Part shown: positions 9,671 to 18,655 of the stretch, piece after piece
How the letters are laid out: each line of letters opens with the position of its first letter
Numbering within the stretch: position 1 is the stretch's first letter
Assembly (NCBI RefSeq): GCF_041321145.1
Contig: NZ_JBGGWA010000002.1
Span: 496,001-560,000, forward strand
Length of the DNA stretch: 64,000 nt
Direction: 5' to 3'
Source of the DNA: Paraburkholderia sp041321145
Lineage (GTDB): Bacteria; Pseudomonadota; Gammaproteobacteria; Burkholderiales; Burkholderiaceae
The notes under the pieces: generated by a model
Told to the model about the DNA's origin: nothing
The model's database searches: none
What the model saw: the letters and a program-made list of their open reading frames with translations, nothing else
Translations under genes and position numbers: made by a program

Positions 9671-9820
9671 TCGGTGGGAGTTAGCGCTTTAGCGCTTACT
9701 CCCACCCCACACAGAGTGAGTCGGCAGGAGTTAGCGCTTTAGCGCTTACTCCCACCCCACACAGAGTGAGTCGGTGGGAGTTAATGCTTCAGCACTTACT
9801 CCGATCCCACGCAGAGCGCT
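9671..9820 (-). repeat. three tandem 50-bp hairpin units between pyk and fba
   Basis: Units lie at 9671-9720, 9721-9770 and 9771-9820. The first two differ at about two positions; the third is diverged. Each carries an inverted repeat whose arms include GTGGGAGT and AGCGCT around a two-base centre, with one central mismatch. In the third unit one stem pair changes from C-G to T-A and another becomes a G-U wobble when read as minus-strand RNA, so pairing is kept in the direction in which pyk and fba are transcribed. The rest of 9455-9850 shows no gene. Confidence 0.9.
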
Positions 9821-9850
9821 CCTATCCCATGCAAGACGGTTGCCGCCCAA

Positions 9851-11287
9851 TCAATACGGCTCGCCGACCCGCACGATTTTCAGCGTGTTCGTGCCGCCGG
9901 CCTGGCCCATCGGCTCGCCGACGGTCAGCACCACCATGTCGCCGCGCGACGCGTAGCCCTTGCTGACCACGGTTTCCAACGCCTGTTGCAACGCGGTGTC
10001 GCGGTCCGTGTTGGTGTCCAGATGCAGCGAGGTCACGTTGCGGTACAGCGCCATCACGCGTTCGCTGCCGACTCGCGGCGTAAGCGCAAAAATCGGCACG
10101 TGCGTCCAGTGACGCGACATCCACAGCGCAGTCGAACCCGACTCGGTCAGTGCGACGATCGCCTTCGCGCCCAGGTGATAGGCCGTGAAGAGCGCGCCCA
10201 TCGCAATTGACTGGTCGATCCGGGTGAACGTCCGATCGAGGAAATCCTTGTCCAGTTCGGGCTGCTCGGACTTCTCGGCTTCCACACAGATCGCCGCCAT
10301 CGTCTCGATGGTTTGCACCGGATACTTGCCCGCCGCCGATTCCGCCGACAGCATCACCGCGTCCGTGCCGTCGAGCACCGCATTCGCGACGTCCGACACT
10401 TCGGCGCGGGTCGGCACCGGCGCGTAAATCATCGACTCCATCATCTGGGTCGCGGTGATCACGAACTTGTTCGATTCACGCGCCATCCGAATCATGCGCT
10501 TTTGCAGCGCGGGCACTGCGGCATTCCCCACTTCCACGGCCAGATCGCCGCGCGCGACCATGATGCCGTCCGAAGCGTCGAGGATGCCTTGCAGCGCCGG
10601 AATCGCTTCCGCGCGCTCGATCTTGGCGATCATCTTCGGCTTGATGCCGTACGGCGCGCCGGCAATGTTCGCCAGTTGACGGGCCATTTCCATGTCGGTG
10701 GCGTTCTTCGGGAACGATACCGCGACAAAATCGACACCGAGCGACATCGCCGTGCGGATGTCTTCCATGTCTTTCGCGGTCAGCGCGGGCGCCGACAAGC
10801 CACCGCCCTGGCGGTTGATGCCCTTGTTGTTCGACAGTTCGCCGCCGATCTTGACGATCGTGTGGATCTCGCTGCCGATCACGCGTGCCACGTCCAGCAC
10901 GATCAGGCCGTCGTTGAGCAACAGTACGTCGCCCGGTTTCAGGTCACGCGGCAGGTCTTTGTAGTCGAGACCGGCACGTTGCTCATTACCGAGTTCGCAC
11001 TCGGCGTCGAGAATGAACGGCTCGCCGGCGACCAGCATGATTTTGCCGTTTTCGAATTTGCCGACCCGGATCTTCGGGCCTTGCAGATCGGCCATGATGG
11101 CAACTTCACGGCCGGCCTGGCGGGCCGCCTCGCGCACGAACTCGGCGCGCTGGCGGTGGTCGTCGGCGGTGCCGTGCGAGAAATTGAGCCGCACCACGTC
11201 GAGACCTGCCCGAATCATTTGCAGCAGGATTTCCGGCGTGTTGGAAGCCGGTCCGATGGTAGCGACAATCTTGGTGGCGCGATGCAT
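9851..11287 (-). CDS. pyk: pyruvate kinase
   Basis: Final glycolytic enzyme, transferring phosphate from phosphoenolpyruvate to ADP. The N-terminal TKIVATIGPASN motif with the Arg/Asn of the phosphate site, the LSxNKG strand and the active-site helix GIMVARGDLAVEVG are all present, followed by the regulatory C-domain. From the ATG at 11287 the protein is 478 aa, the normal size. That start is fixed by GAGGAG four bases upstream. The reading frame stays open for another 147 codons to an ATG at 11728 that abuts the pgk stop; that stretch is low-complexity and is treated separately. Confidence 0.95.
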   Translation of the reverse strand: MHRATKIVATIGPASNTPEILLQMIRAGLDVVRLNFSHGTADDHRQRAEFVREAARQAGREVAIMADLQGPKIRVGKFENGKIMLVAGEPFILDAECELGNEQRAGLDYKDLPRDLKPGDVLLLNDGLIVLDVARVIGSEIHTIVKIGGELSNNKGINRQGGGLSAPALTAKDMEDIRTAMSLGVDFVAVSFPKNATDMEMARQLANIAGAPYGIKPKMIAKIERAEAIPALQGILDASDGIMVARGDLAVEVGNAAVPALQKRMIRMARESNKFVITATQMMESMIYAPVPTRAEVSDVANAVLDGTDAVMLSAESAAGKYPVQTIETMAAICVEAEKSEQPELDKDFLDRTFTRIDQSIAMGALFTAYHLGAKAIVALTESGSTALWMSRHWTHVPIFALTPRVGSERVMALYRNVTSLHLDTNTDRDTALQQALETVVSKGYASRGDMVVLTVGEPMGQAGGTNTLKIVRVGEPY

Positions 11288-11728
11288 GAGTCTCCTCGTC
11301 TGGATAGGATCGCTGGAATGAGCGCTGCGAGTCGGATGCGGAGGCTGCGCACCGAAGGATGCTGCCGGGGGCTGCGCGCCGGTTGAAACCAGCGTCGCTT
11401 TATGGGGTGAAGCGGTGTTCGACACCGGCACGTGGGGTGCCGGTTGGAGTGCGAGCGCGACCTCTTCGTCCGGGAGTTCTGCCGGCGATTGGGCGGCTTG
11501 CACAGCGTCTGCGCTGGACAATTCCGCTGCTTCGCTGGCAGTGGTCAACTCCGCGAGCGCGAGGGGCGACCCGGGTTCTTGCGGCTGCGGGGCAACCGGG
11601 CCCGCTGCCGCCGTTATGGCGGTGGAGCGCGCTTCGCGCTCCCCTGCCGTTGCTGCTGCGGTGTTGCGCGGCAACTTGCTGCCACGCGCTTTTGCAGAAG
11701 ACTTCGCTGAGGAGGAGCGCGTCGCCAT
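11288..11728 (-). other. open, low-complexity in-frame extension between pgk and pyk
   Basis: This stretch has no stop in the pyk frame. It begins with an ATG one base after the pgk TAA and would encode 147 residues rich in Ala, Ser, Pro and Glu, starting MATRSSSAKSSAKARG. The predicted chain looks disordered, with no recognisable domain. A strong ribosome-binding site directly before 11287 shows that normal-length pyruvate kinase is made; whether an extended isoform also exists cannot be told from sequence. Alternatively it is untranslated spacer that happens to lack stops in GC-rich DNA. Confidence 0.45.
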
Positions 11729-11729
11729 G

Positions 11730-12923
11730 TTAAGCCCGCGATTCCAGAACGACGACCGCTGGCAGCTTCTTGCCTTCCAGGAACTCGAGGAAGGCGCCGC
11801 CGCCCGTCGAGATATAGCTGACCTTGTCGTGGATGCCGTACTTGGCAATCGCCGCGAGCGTATCGCCGCCGCCGGCAATCGAGAAGGCCGACGAGTTGGC
11901 GATCGCGTCAGCCAGCGTCTTGGTGCCGTTGCCGAACTGGTCGAATTCGAATACGCCGACCGGGCCGTTCCAGACGATCGTGCCGGCCTTTTCGAGTTGC
12001 GCGGCGAGCACCCTGGCGGTTTCCGGCCCGATGTCGAGGATCAGGTCGTCGTCTTGAACATCGGCGACGGCCTTGACTTCGGCCTTGGCGGTCGGCGAAA
12101 ACTCCTTGGCCGTGACCACGTCGGTCGGGATCGGCACGGAGGCGCCGCGGGCTTTCGCCGCGTCGATGATGGCTTTGGCTTCGTTGACCAGATCGGCTTC
12201 GGCGAGCGACTTGCCGATCTTCAGACCCGCCGCCAGCATGAACGTATTGGCAATGCCGCCGCCGACGATCAGCTGGTCGACCTTCTCGGCCAGCGACTTC
12301 AGAATGGTCAGTTTGGTAGACACCTTCGAACCGGCGACGATCGCCACCAGCGGACGCTTCGGCGCGCCCAACGCCTTGCCGAGCGCTTCGAGTTCGGCGG
12401 CCAGCAGCGGGCCGGCGCACGCGACGGGCGCGTACCTGGCAATACCGTGCGTGGTGGCTTCGGCGCGGTGCGCGGTGCCGAATGCGTCGTTCACGTAGAT
12501 ATCGCAGAGCTTCGCCATTTTCTGGGCGAGTTCGTCGGAATCCTTCTTTTCGCCCTTGTTGACGCGGCAGTTTTCCAGCAGCACGACTTGGCCCGGCGCC
12601 ACGTTCACGCCGTTTTCGACCCAGTTCGCGACCAGCGGCACGTCACGGCCGAGCAGTTCGGCCAAGCGCTTCGCGACCGGCGCGAGCGAATCTTCCGGCT
12701 TGAAGTCGCCTTCGGTCGGGCGGCCCAGGTGCGACGTGACCATCACGGCGGCGCCGGCGTCCAGCGCGGCCTTGATCGCCGGCACGGAAGCGCGGATACG
12801 GGTGTCTTCGGTGATATTGCCTTGATCGTCCTGCGGCACGTTCAGATCGGCGCGGATGAACACGCGTTTGCCGGATAGCTTGCCTTCGGCGATCAGATCG
12901 GAGAGACGCAATACCTTGTTCAT
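11730..12923 (-). CDS. pgk: phosphoglycerate kinase
   Basis: Glycolytic and Calvin-cycle enzyme that transfers phosphate between 1,3-bisphosphoglycerate and ADP. The signature VFIRADLNVPQ near residue 20 and the hinge and nucleotide-site segment WNGPVGVFE near 320, with the C-terminal GGGDTLAA motif, are clear. 397 aa from the ATG at 12923, the usual length; the frame runs further upstream but the conserved N-terminus starts here. Followed on the same strand by pyk, with the two open frames touching. Confidence 0.95.
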   Translation of the reverse strand: MNKVLRLSDLIAEGKLSGKRVFIRADLNVPQDDQGNITEDTRIRASVPAIKAALDAGAAVMVTSHLGRPTEGDFKPEDSLAPVAKRLAELLGRDVPLVANWVENGVNVAPGQVVLLENCRVNKGEKKDSDELAQKMAKLCDIYVNDAFGTAHRAEATTHGIARYAPVACAGPLLAAELEALGKALGAPKRPLVAIVAGSKVSTKLTILKSLAEKVDQLIVGGGIANTFMLAAGLKIGKSLAEADLVNEAKAIIDAAKARGASVPIPTDVVTAKEFSPTAKAEVKAVADVQDDDLILDIGPETARVLAAQLEKAGTIVWNGPVGVFEFDQFGNGTKTLADAIANSSAFSIAGGGDTLAAIAKYGIHDKVSYISTGGGAFLEFLEGKKLPAVVVLESRA

Positions 12924-13195
12924 GGGCGTTTGTGTGCGAGTTGATGAGAAGGCGGTGGCGGACGACGCGCTGGAACCTTCGCGCGGCAAACTCCAGCGCA
13001 TCGGCACGGCAGCGGCTCCACTGAATCGGGCACCGGCGGCAGGGCCGCGGCTGTCGCGCCATGCACCGGCGCGCTTATCCCGGAAACATCCATTTTAACT
13101 GATCCACACGGCCTTCTGACCCGCAACCGGGCGAATGTCCCGTATTTGAAGAATGCGCGGGGCATGTCGCGGTGCAGCATATTCCGTCTGATCAA

Positions 13196-13519
13196 TTACA
13201 TGAAGAGGCGCAAGAGCGTGAACACGATCATTCCCACCACAATTGTGCCCAGCATGGTGCGCCGCCACAAAAACCACGCGAGCCCGGCGAGCGACGCGTA
13301 AAACTCGTGGTTCGACGGCGCGAACGAGAGCCCGTCCGGCGTCGCCAGCACATCGGGCAGGACGACGGCGGCAAGCGCCGCAGCCGGCGCATAGCGCAGC
13401 ATCCGCTGGACGCGCGCCGGCAAAACCGTGCGCTCGCCGCCGATTAGAAACATCGCGCGTGTCACCGTGGTGACGAGGGTCATGCCGATAATGGCCAGCC
13501 AGATCTGCATGGATGTCAT
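13196..13519 (-). CDS. azlD: AzlD-type branched-chain amino acid transport subunit
   Basis: Small hydrophobic protein of 107 aa with about four membrane segments, the partner of AzlC in exporting branched-chain amino acids. The overall pattern, including the TRAMFLIGG stretch after the first helix and RMLRYAPAAALAAVVLPD, fits the AzlD family. Its start overlaps the azlC stop by four bases, so translation is probably coupled. The divergent ilvE gene on the other side of azlC supports a role in branched-chain amino acid balance. Confidence 0.85.
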   Translation of the reverse strand: MTSMQIWLAIIGMTLVTTVTRAMFLIGGERTVLPARVQRMLRYAPAAALAAVVLPDVLATPDGLSFAPSNHEFYASLAGLAWFLWRRTMLGTIVVGMIVFTLLRLFM

Positions 13520-14262
13520 TGGGAATCTCCGGCGCTATTACGGATGCGGCGCAAGTCGGCACGCTCGACCATCAGGTCGGCGGCGCTGCCCGCGATGATC
13601 GCCGCGATCACCGCGAGCGGCAGTGCGAGCCGGTACGGCAGGTCGAAAGCAAGCAGCGAGACCACGCCGGCGATGCAGACAGCGACCAGCGTGGAACGCG
13701 TCGCAATCGCCGATACCATGATGGGCAGCAGCGCCAGCGTGCCCGCCAGTGCCAGGCCCCAGTTGTCCGGAATCAGGTTCGCCAGCAGAATGCCGACGAT
13801 CGACGAAACCTGCCACGACAGCCAGCTGCAAACCGCCATGCCCCAGTAGTACGCCTCTTTGCCCGGCACGTAACCGGGCGTGAAGCTCTTCTTCTGGAAC
13901 AGCAGATAGATCACGTCGCCGTTGAAGTAGCCGAGGACGATGCGCCGCCACATCGGCAGATACGAGAAATGCGGCGCCATGCCGGCACTGAAAATCACGA
14001 AACGCATATTGACCATTGCGGCCGTGAGCAACACGGTCCAGACCGGCAGCTTCGCCGCGAGCAGCGGCAGCACCGCCAGTTGCGACGAACCCGCGTAGCA
14101 CAGCAGCGACATGGTGAGCGCCTGCGGCAGCGTGAGCACGGACTTGCTCATGGCGATGCCGGTAACGAGACCCCAGGAAAAAATCGCCATCAGCGTGGGC
14201 GAATAGTCGCGCGCGCCCTCACGAAAGGCACGGCGATCGGTATCTGACAAACGAGCGAGCAT
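13516..14262 (-). CDS. azlC: AzlC-type branched-chain amino acid permease large subunit
   Basis: Membrane protein of the AzlC/YgaZ family, about 248 aa with several hydrophobic helices, forming an exporter with AzlD. The segments ANSVLT-like MSLLCYAGSSQLA and GMAVCSWLSWQVSS are typical. The ATG at 14262 gives a conserved-looking start; a TTG at 14295 would add 11 residues, and neither has a clear ribosome-binding site. Divergent from ilvE, with a 300-base intergenic region that likely holds both promoters. Confidence 0.87.
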   Translation of the reverse strand: MLARLSDTDRRAFREGARDYSPTLMAIFSWGLVTGIAMSKSVLTLPQALTMSLLCYAGSSQLAVLPLLAAKLPVWTVLLTAAMVNMRFVIFSAGMAPHFSYLPMWRRIVLGYFNGDVIYLLFQKKSFTPGYVPGKEAYYWGMAVCSWLSWQVSSIVGILLANLIPDNWGLALAGTLALLPIMVSAIATRSTLVAVCIAGVVSLLAFDLPYRLALPLAVIAAIIAGSAADLMVERADLRRIRNSAGDSQ

Positions 14263-14479
14263 GAGACGAAACGCGGACGTCAAGGGGCGCCGCAACGAAG
14301 GGAGGTCGGCGCCAGGTCGTCAAGCACCCGCTGGCGCATCCGGATGTGAATTATGCGTGCGCCGAATTATAGCGCCGACTATGCGGCCAAATGCCCGTTC
14401 CTTGTGCAAAAGACGCTAAAATAACGCTCTTCGCACAACCCCACGAGAAAACGCCGGGCCACCCCACGTTTTCCGCCCT

Positions 14480-14516
14480 GAAGAAAATCCCCATGGGGGA
14501 TGGCCCCTCGGGGGCC
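14480..14516 (+). promoter_or_regulatory. GC-rich hairpins in the ilvE leader
   Basis: Two adjacent small stems lie between azlC and ilvE: ATCCCC/GGGGAT near 14488-14501, and GGCCCC/GGGGCC at 14502-14516 with a three-base loop. Similar C/G-run hairpins are frequent between Burkholderia genes, so a specific regulatory role is not established. I see no gene in 14263-14571. Confidence 0.4.
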
Positions 14517-14571
14517 TGACGCGCAGCGCCAGGTTTGGAGGCACTCACAAACGCACCCGCTGGAGAATCGT

Positions 14572-15495
14572 ATGTCAATGGCCGACCGCGACGGCAAGAT
14601 CTGGATGGATGGCAAGCTCATCGACTGGCGCGATGCCACGATCCACGTGCTCACCCACACGCTGCATTACGGCATGGGCGTTTTCGAAGGCGTACGCGCC
14701 TACAAGACGGCGGACGGCGGCACGGCGATTTTCCGCCTCCAGGAACATACCAAGCGTCTGCTGAACTCGGCCAAGATCTTCCAGATGGACGTGCCGTTCG
14801 ACCACGAAACGCTGGCCGCCGCGCAAGTGGAAGTGGTCCGCGAAAACAAGCTGGAATCCTGCTACCTGCGCCCGATCATCTGGGTCGGCTCGGAAAAGCT
14901 CGGCGTGTCGGCCAAGGGCAACACGATCCATGTGGCGATCGCCGCGTGGCCGTGGGGCGCATACCTCGGTGAAGATGGTATCGCCAAGGGCATTCGCGTG
15001 AAGACCTCATCGTTTACACGCCATCACGTGAACGTGTCGATGGTCCGCGCCAAGGCGTCGGGCTGGTATGTGAACTCGATCCTCGCCAACCAGGAAGCGA
15101 TTGCCGACGGTTACGACGAAGCGCTGCTGCTGGATGTGGACGGCTATGTGTCGGAAGGCTCGGGCGAGAACTTCTTCCTCGTGAACAACGGCAAGCTGTA
15201 CACACCCGACCTGGCCTCGTGCCTCGACGGCATCACGCGCGACACGGTCATCACGCTGGCGCGCGACGCGGGCATCCAGGTGATCGAAAAACGCATCACG
15301 CGTGACGAGGTCTACACCTGCGACGAAGCATTCTTCACGGGCACGGCCGCCGAAGTCACGCCGATCCGCGAACTCGACAACCGCACGATCGGCTCGGGCG
15401 CACGCGGCCCGATCACCGAGAAGCTGCAATCGGGCTTCTTCGACATCGTGAACGGCAGGAGCGAGAAGTACGCGCACTGGCTGACCAAGATCTAA
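14572..15495 (+). CDS. ilvE: branched-chain amino acid aminotransferase
   Basis: PLP-dependent fold-type IV transaminase for the last step of leucine, isoleucine and valine synthesis. The start of the mature fold, DGKIWMDGKLIDW, is typical; the PLP lysine lies in the AKASGWYVN segment near residue 160, and EGSGENFFLV and FFTGTAAEVTPI are family signatures. 307 aa. GGAG lies six bases before the ATG at 14572. It is divergent from azlCD and followed by the CHCC zinc-finger gene and waaF, a conserved order in Burkholderia. Confidence 0.94.
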   Translation: MSMADRDGKIWMDGKLIDWRDATIHVLTHTLHYGMGVFEGVRAYKTADGGTAIFRLQEHTKRLLNSAKIFQMDVPFDHETLAAAQVEVVRENKLESCYLRPIIWVGSEKLGVSAKGNTIHVAIAAWPWGAYLGEDGIAKGIRVKTSSFTRHHVNVSMVRAKASGWYVNSILANQEAIADGYDEALLLDVDGYVSEGSGENFFLVNNGKLYTPDLASCLDGITRDTVITLARDAGIQVIEKRITRDEVYTCDEAFFTGTAAEVTPIRELDNRTIGSGARGPITEKLQSGFFDIVNGRSEKYAHWLTKI

Positions 15496-15573
15496 CGCGC
15501 GCTGCGCCGGCCCGCGGCCCGCGGCCTTTTGACGGCGCAACGCACGCATCCTGCATACAACGAGAAAGTCCTC

Positions 15574-15768
15574 ATGAGCGAAATCAAGGAAATGCCGCTG
15601 GTCGAACTGTCGGCGAAAGATCTGCCGGCATATTGCCCGAACCCGTCGATGCCGCGTTGGAGCACGCACCCGCGTGTCTTTATCGACGTGACGCACGGCG
15701 AAGCGCGCTGCCCGTATTGCGGTACGCGCTACAAGCTGCGTGATGGCGAAGTGGTCAAGGGTCACTAA
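15574..15768 (+). CDS. small zinc-finger (CHCC-type) protein
   Basis: 64-aa protein with the zf-CHCC pattern: CPNPS near residue 25, a histidine in the middle, and CPYCGTRY near the end, so one zinc is probably bound by Cys, His, Cys and Cys. Relatives include the mitochondrial complex I subunit NDUFS6 and many small proteobacterial proteins of unclear role. The start at 15574 gives the conserved length; the frame is open to 15529. It lies about 80 bases after ilvE, likely co-transcribed. Confidence 0.85.
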   Translation: MSEIKEMPLVELSAKDLPAYCPNPSMPRWSTHPRVFIDVTHGEARCPYCGTRYKLRDGEVVKGH

Positions 15769-16031
15769 CTTGAACATTGCGCTCTGAGCGCTGATCGTTT
15801 GCGGCGCTCGTTACCGGCGCGCCCGCTGCCCGGTTCGTCATGTGACGGGCCGGCTTTGCCTTTGCAGCAGGTGACGGCGAAACAAACGCGTCGCAGCAAA
15901 GCCGCAGCCGCGGCAAGGCCGGACATATTGGGCCCGTGCCGCACGGCGCGCGGCCTTTCCTCTTTTACACAATCGAACGCCACGCGCATGGTTCGCGCGG
16001 CGCTTCGTTTCGACACCGGACACTCACTCTG

Positions 16032-17057
16032 ATGCGTCGCGCGTTGGTTATCGCACCGAACTGGATCGGTGACGCATTGATGGCGCAGCCGCTATTTGCG
16101 CGCCTCGTGAAATTGCATCCGCGCATCGTGATCGACGCGGTCGCCCCTTCGTGGGTCGCACCCGTGCTCGAACGCATGCCCGAGATCCGCGACGTGTACG
16201 CGACCGACCTCGCGCACGGCAAGCTGCAAATGCTGCGCCGCTGGCAACTGGCGAGCGACTTGCGCGACGTCGGCTACGACGCAGCGTATGTGCTGCCGAA
16301 CTCGCTGAAGTCGGCGTTGATTCCGTGGATGGCGGGCATTCCGCTGCGCATCGGCTATACCGGCGAAAGCCGTTACGGCCTGCTGAACGTACGTCACGCG
16401 AATCCGCGTAAAGACGAGCGCCCGCCGATGGTCGGCCAGTACGCCGCCCTCGCCTACACGCCTGACGCCAAGATTCCCGACGACCTGCCGATGCCGCGGC
16501 TCGACGCGGACCTGAACGAAGCGTCGCGGGTATCGGCGCGCTTCAATCTGGATACGCGCGTGCCGCTGCTGGTGTTCTGCCCGGGCGCCGAGTACGGTCC
16601 GGCCAAGCGCTGGCCGCCCGAGCATTTCGCGGCGCTCGCGCAAATGGTCGGTCAGTCGTTCCCTTACACCCAGATCGTCGCGCTCGGTTCGCCGAAAGAC
16701 GCCCCGCTCGCCCAGGCCATTGCCGACAAAGCGCCGAACGTGCGCAACCTGTGCGGTCAAACCGCGCTGGGCGAAGCTTGCGCGCTGATCTCGCGGGCCA
16801 ACGCGGTCGTTACCAACGATTCCGGTCTGATGCATGTGAGCGCCGCGCTGCGCCGCCCCCTGGTGGCCGTGTACGGTTCGACCGATCCGCGTCACACGCC
16901 GCCCTTGTCCGAGCTCGCGAAGGTGCAGTGGCTTCATCTCGAATGCAGCCCCTGTTTTGCGCGCGAGTGTCCACTCGGTCATCTGAACTGCCTGAAACAG
17001 TTGAGCGCCGAGCAGGTGTTCGGCGATTTGCGAGGTATGTTGCTGACGCAACGCTGA
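16032..17057 (+). CDS. waaF: lipopolysaccharide heptosyltransferase II
   Basis: GT9-family glycosyltransferase adding the second L-glycero-D-manno-heptose to the LPS inner core at the inner membrane. The N-terminal APNWIGDALMAQPLF is the WaaF hallmark, and the C-terminal segment NDSGLMHVSAALRRP, then VYGSTDPRHTPP, forms the donor site. 341 aa from the ATG at 16032, with an open frame but poor context upstream. It is the last core gene before the AT-rich islet. Confidence 0.93.
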   Translation: MRRALVIAPNWIGDALMAQPLFARLVKLHPRIVIDAVAPSWVAPVLERMPEIRDVYATDLAHGKLQMLRRWQLASDLRDVGYDAAYVLPNSLKSALIPWMAGIPLRIGYTGESRYGLLNVRHANPRKDERPPMVGQYAALAYTPDAKIPDDLPMPRLDADLNEASRVSARFNLDTRVPLLVFCPGAEYGPAKRWPPEHFAALAQMVGQSFPYTQIVALGSPKDAPLAQAIADKAPNVRNLCGQTALGEACALISRANAVVTNDSGLMHVSAALRRPLVAVYGSTDPRHTPPLSELAKVQWLHLECSPCFARECPLGHLNCLKQLSAEQVFGDLRGMLLTQR

Positions 17058-17578
17058 ACTTGGGCGGCAGGTGCTGACTCGCTGCCAACCAAGTATCTTT
17101 CAAGCTAAATCTCTCTGCCGGCGTTCGTAGCCCACCAGATAGGGTCGCGAGCTCGGTCGTCTCAATTCAAACGGCGCCTTCAACGCGGCCCCCTCCCCCG
17201 AAAGCGGACCGCTCGAATCGAGTCTGTAGTAGCCGCGGCATAATAAAACCGAAGTCAACGACTCCTTATTTCAAGAAACACAGCAACTAGCTTCACACAG
17301 AATTTAAATAAACATCTAAATTGCTTTTATTACGTCCAGATAAAATGTTTTGGCCATCACGCGCAACAATCGCAAATTTCAAACAAACAGGATCAAATAC
17401 ATCCCTGCATCAAATTGCCACTTGTTTTTTCTAGCTGCCTCGACTAATTTTAGCAAGAACAATCATCACCGAACCAGGTCGATAAGTCTTCATAAATCAA
17501 TTTTCAATACGGCATTGATCTATAAATCAACCAAAACGGCACCAATCGATTTCCTAAACCTTTTTAGCGAAAAAACAG
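17058..17578. other. AT-rich non-coding region before sheath gene 1
   Basis: About 520 bases where base composition drops sharply from GC-rich to AT-rich at roughly 17230. I see no convincing gene; a 111-codon frame at 17350-17685 overlaps the sheath gene and has no family features. The region probably holds the promoter of the sheath gene. It shares the decamers ATTTTCAATA and GCAAGAACAA with the region before the second sheath gene, which is weak evidence of common ancestry. Confidence 0.6.
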
Positions 17579-18619
17579 ATGACTACGACAACCAGTTATC
17601 CGGGCGTTTACATTGCAGAAGACGCTTCACCCTCGATTTCCGTCCAGGTCACGGACACCACCGTACCCATAATCGCACTGTATAGCTTACCCAACGGCCC
17701 TGCTCAAAAATTCAATAATTTTCTCGAGTTCAACAGGTCTTCCGTAGCACGGGGAGCCGATTTGGACTATATGAGGGCTTATTTTGAATGTGGTGGAGGA
17801 CCTTGCTACGTTGCGTCATATAAAAGCTTCTTAACAGAGGCTCCACTCTATGATGACATAACTTTGCTGGTCACTGGAGGGGAACCCTCCATTTATAACG
17901 GCGCAGTTGATCTTTGCCAGCCCGGAATCGGACTATTTACTATTCTGGACGGCCCGACCCTGGAGATAACTGACGGCAACGCGGCAGCGAGTTATCCGGA
18001 AAGTCCATTTGGTGCGGTTTATTATCCCTACCTGAAACCAGCCTGGACAACCCAAGCCATTCCGGCCAGTTTTGTAATGGCGGCTTTATACTGCGCATCG
18101 GATCGCACTCGCGGCGTATGGAAATCGCCTGCAAATATGGCCTTGCCGGCTGATTATCAAGCGTGCTATACCGTCACAGATGATCTTCAAGGTCAATATA
18201 ATAGTGGCAAAGCAATCAACATGATTCGCAAGATCGACGATCGCAGCCTTGTTGTCTGTGGAGCACGGACTCTGGAAGACAGCGACAACTGGCGTTATAT
18301 CTCCGTACGACGCCTGTTTAACAGTGCGGAGCGGGACATTAAAGCCGCCATGCAGACTATGGTATTTGAACCGAATAATCAGCCCACGTGGGAGAAGGTC
18401 CGCAGCGCTATTATCAATTATCTTTACAACCTGTGGCAGCAAGGTGCGCTAGCCGGTGCGACTGAACAGGAAGCCTATTTCGTCAAAATAGGTAAGAACA
18501 TCACTATGTCCGATGACGACATTGCACAGGGAAAAATGACTGTCCAAGTGGGGATGGCGGCAGTGCGTCCGGCAGAATTCATTATTTTGCAGTTCACGCA
18601 GAACGTGGATCAAGGTTAG
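17579..18619 (+). CDS. orphan contractile tail sheath-like protein, copy 1
   Basis: 346 aa. The N-terminus SYPGVYIAEDASPSIS and the C-terminal run RGVWKSPAN, GARTLEDSDNWRYISVRRLF, VFEPNNQPTW and RPAEFIILQFTQ are the classic marks of the contractile sheath protein of phages, R-type pyocins and extracellular injection systems. The length is at the low end of the family, near the small sheath proteins of pyocins and Afp/PVC particles, with little of the variable outer domain. No tube, baseplate, spike or chaperone gene accompanies it. The ribosome-binding site is weak. Codon and base use are AT-richer than the neighbours. It is about three-quarters identical by eye to the copy at 20554, from which an IS separates it. 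Function without a tube is unknown. Confidence 0.85.
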   Translation: MTTTTSYPGVYIAEDASPSISVQVTDTTVPIIALYSLPNGPAQKFNNFLEFNRSSVARGADLDYMRAYFECGGGPCYVASYKSFLTEAPLYDDITLLVTGGEPSIYNGAVDLCQPGIGLFTILDGPTLEITDGNAAASYPESPFGAVYYPYLKPAWTTQAIPASFVMAALYCASDRTRGVWKSPANMALPADYQACYTVTDDLQGQYNSGKAINMIRKIDDRSLVVCGARTLEDSDNWRYISVRRLFNSAERDIKAAMQTMVFEPNNQPTWEKVRSAIINYLYNLWQQGALAGATEQEAYFVKIGKNITMSDDDIAQGKMTVQVGMAAVRPAEFIILQFTQNVDQG

Positions 18620-18655
18620 CCTCTGGAGCGCGTTTTTATCGCGTTTCGCCCACCT

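Noticed and set aside
9671..9820. Possible CRISPR array
   Set aside because: The 50-bp units are contiguous with no spacers and no cas genes are near.
11415..12878. 487-codon plus-strand frame opposite pgk and the pyk extension
   Set aside because: Shadow frame of pgk; no domain and no ribosome-binding site.
17350..17685. 111-codon plus-strand frame before and into sheath copy 1
   Set aside because: Its last third overlaps the sheath gene in another frame and the rest lies in AT-rich leader with no motif or ribosome-binding site.
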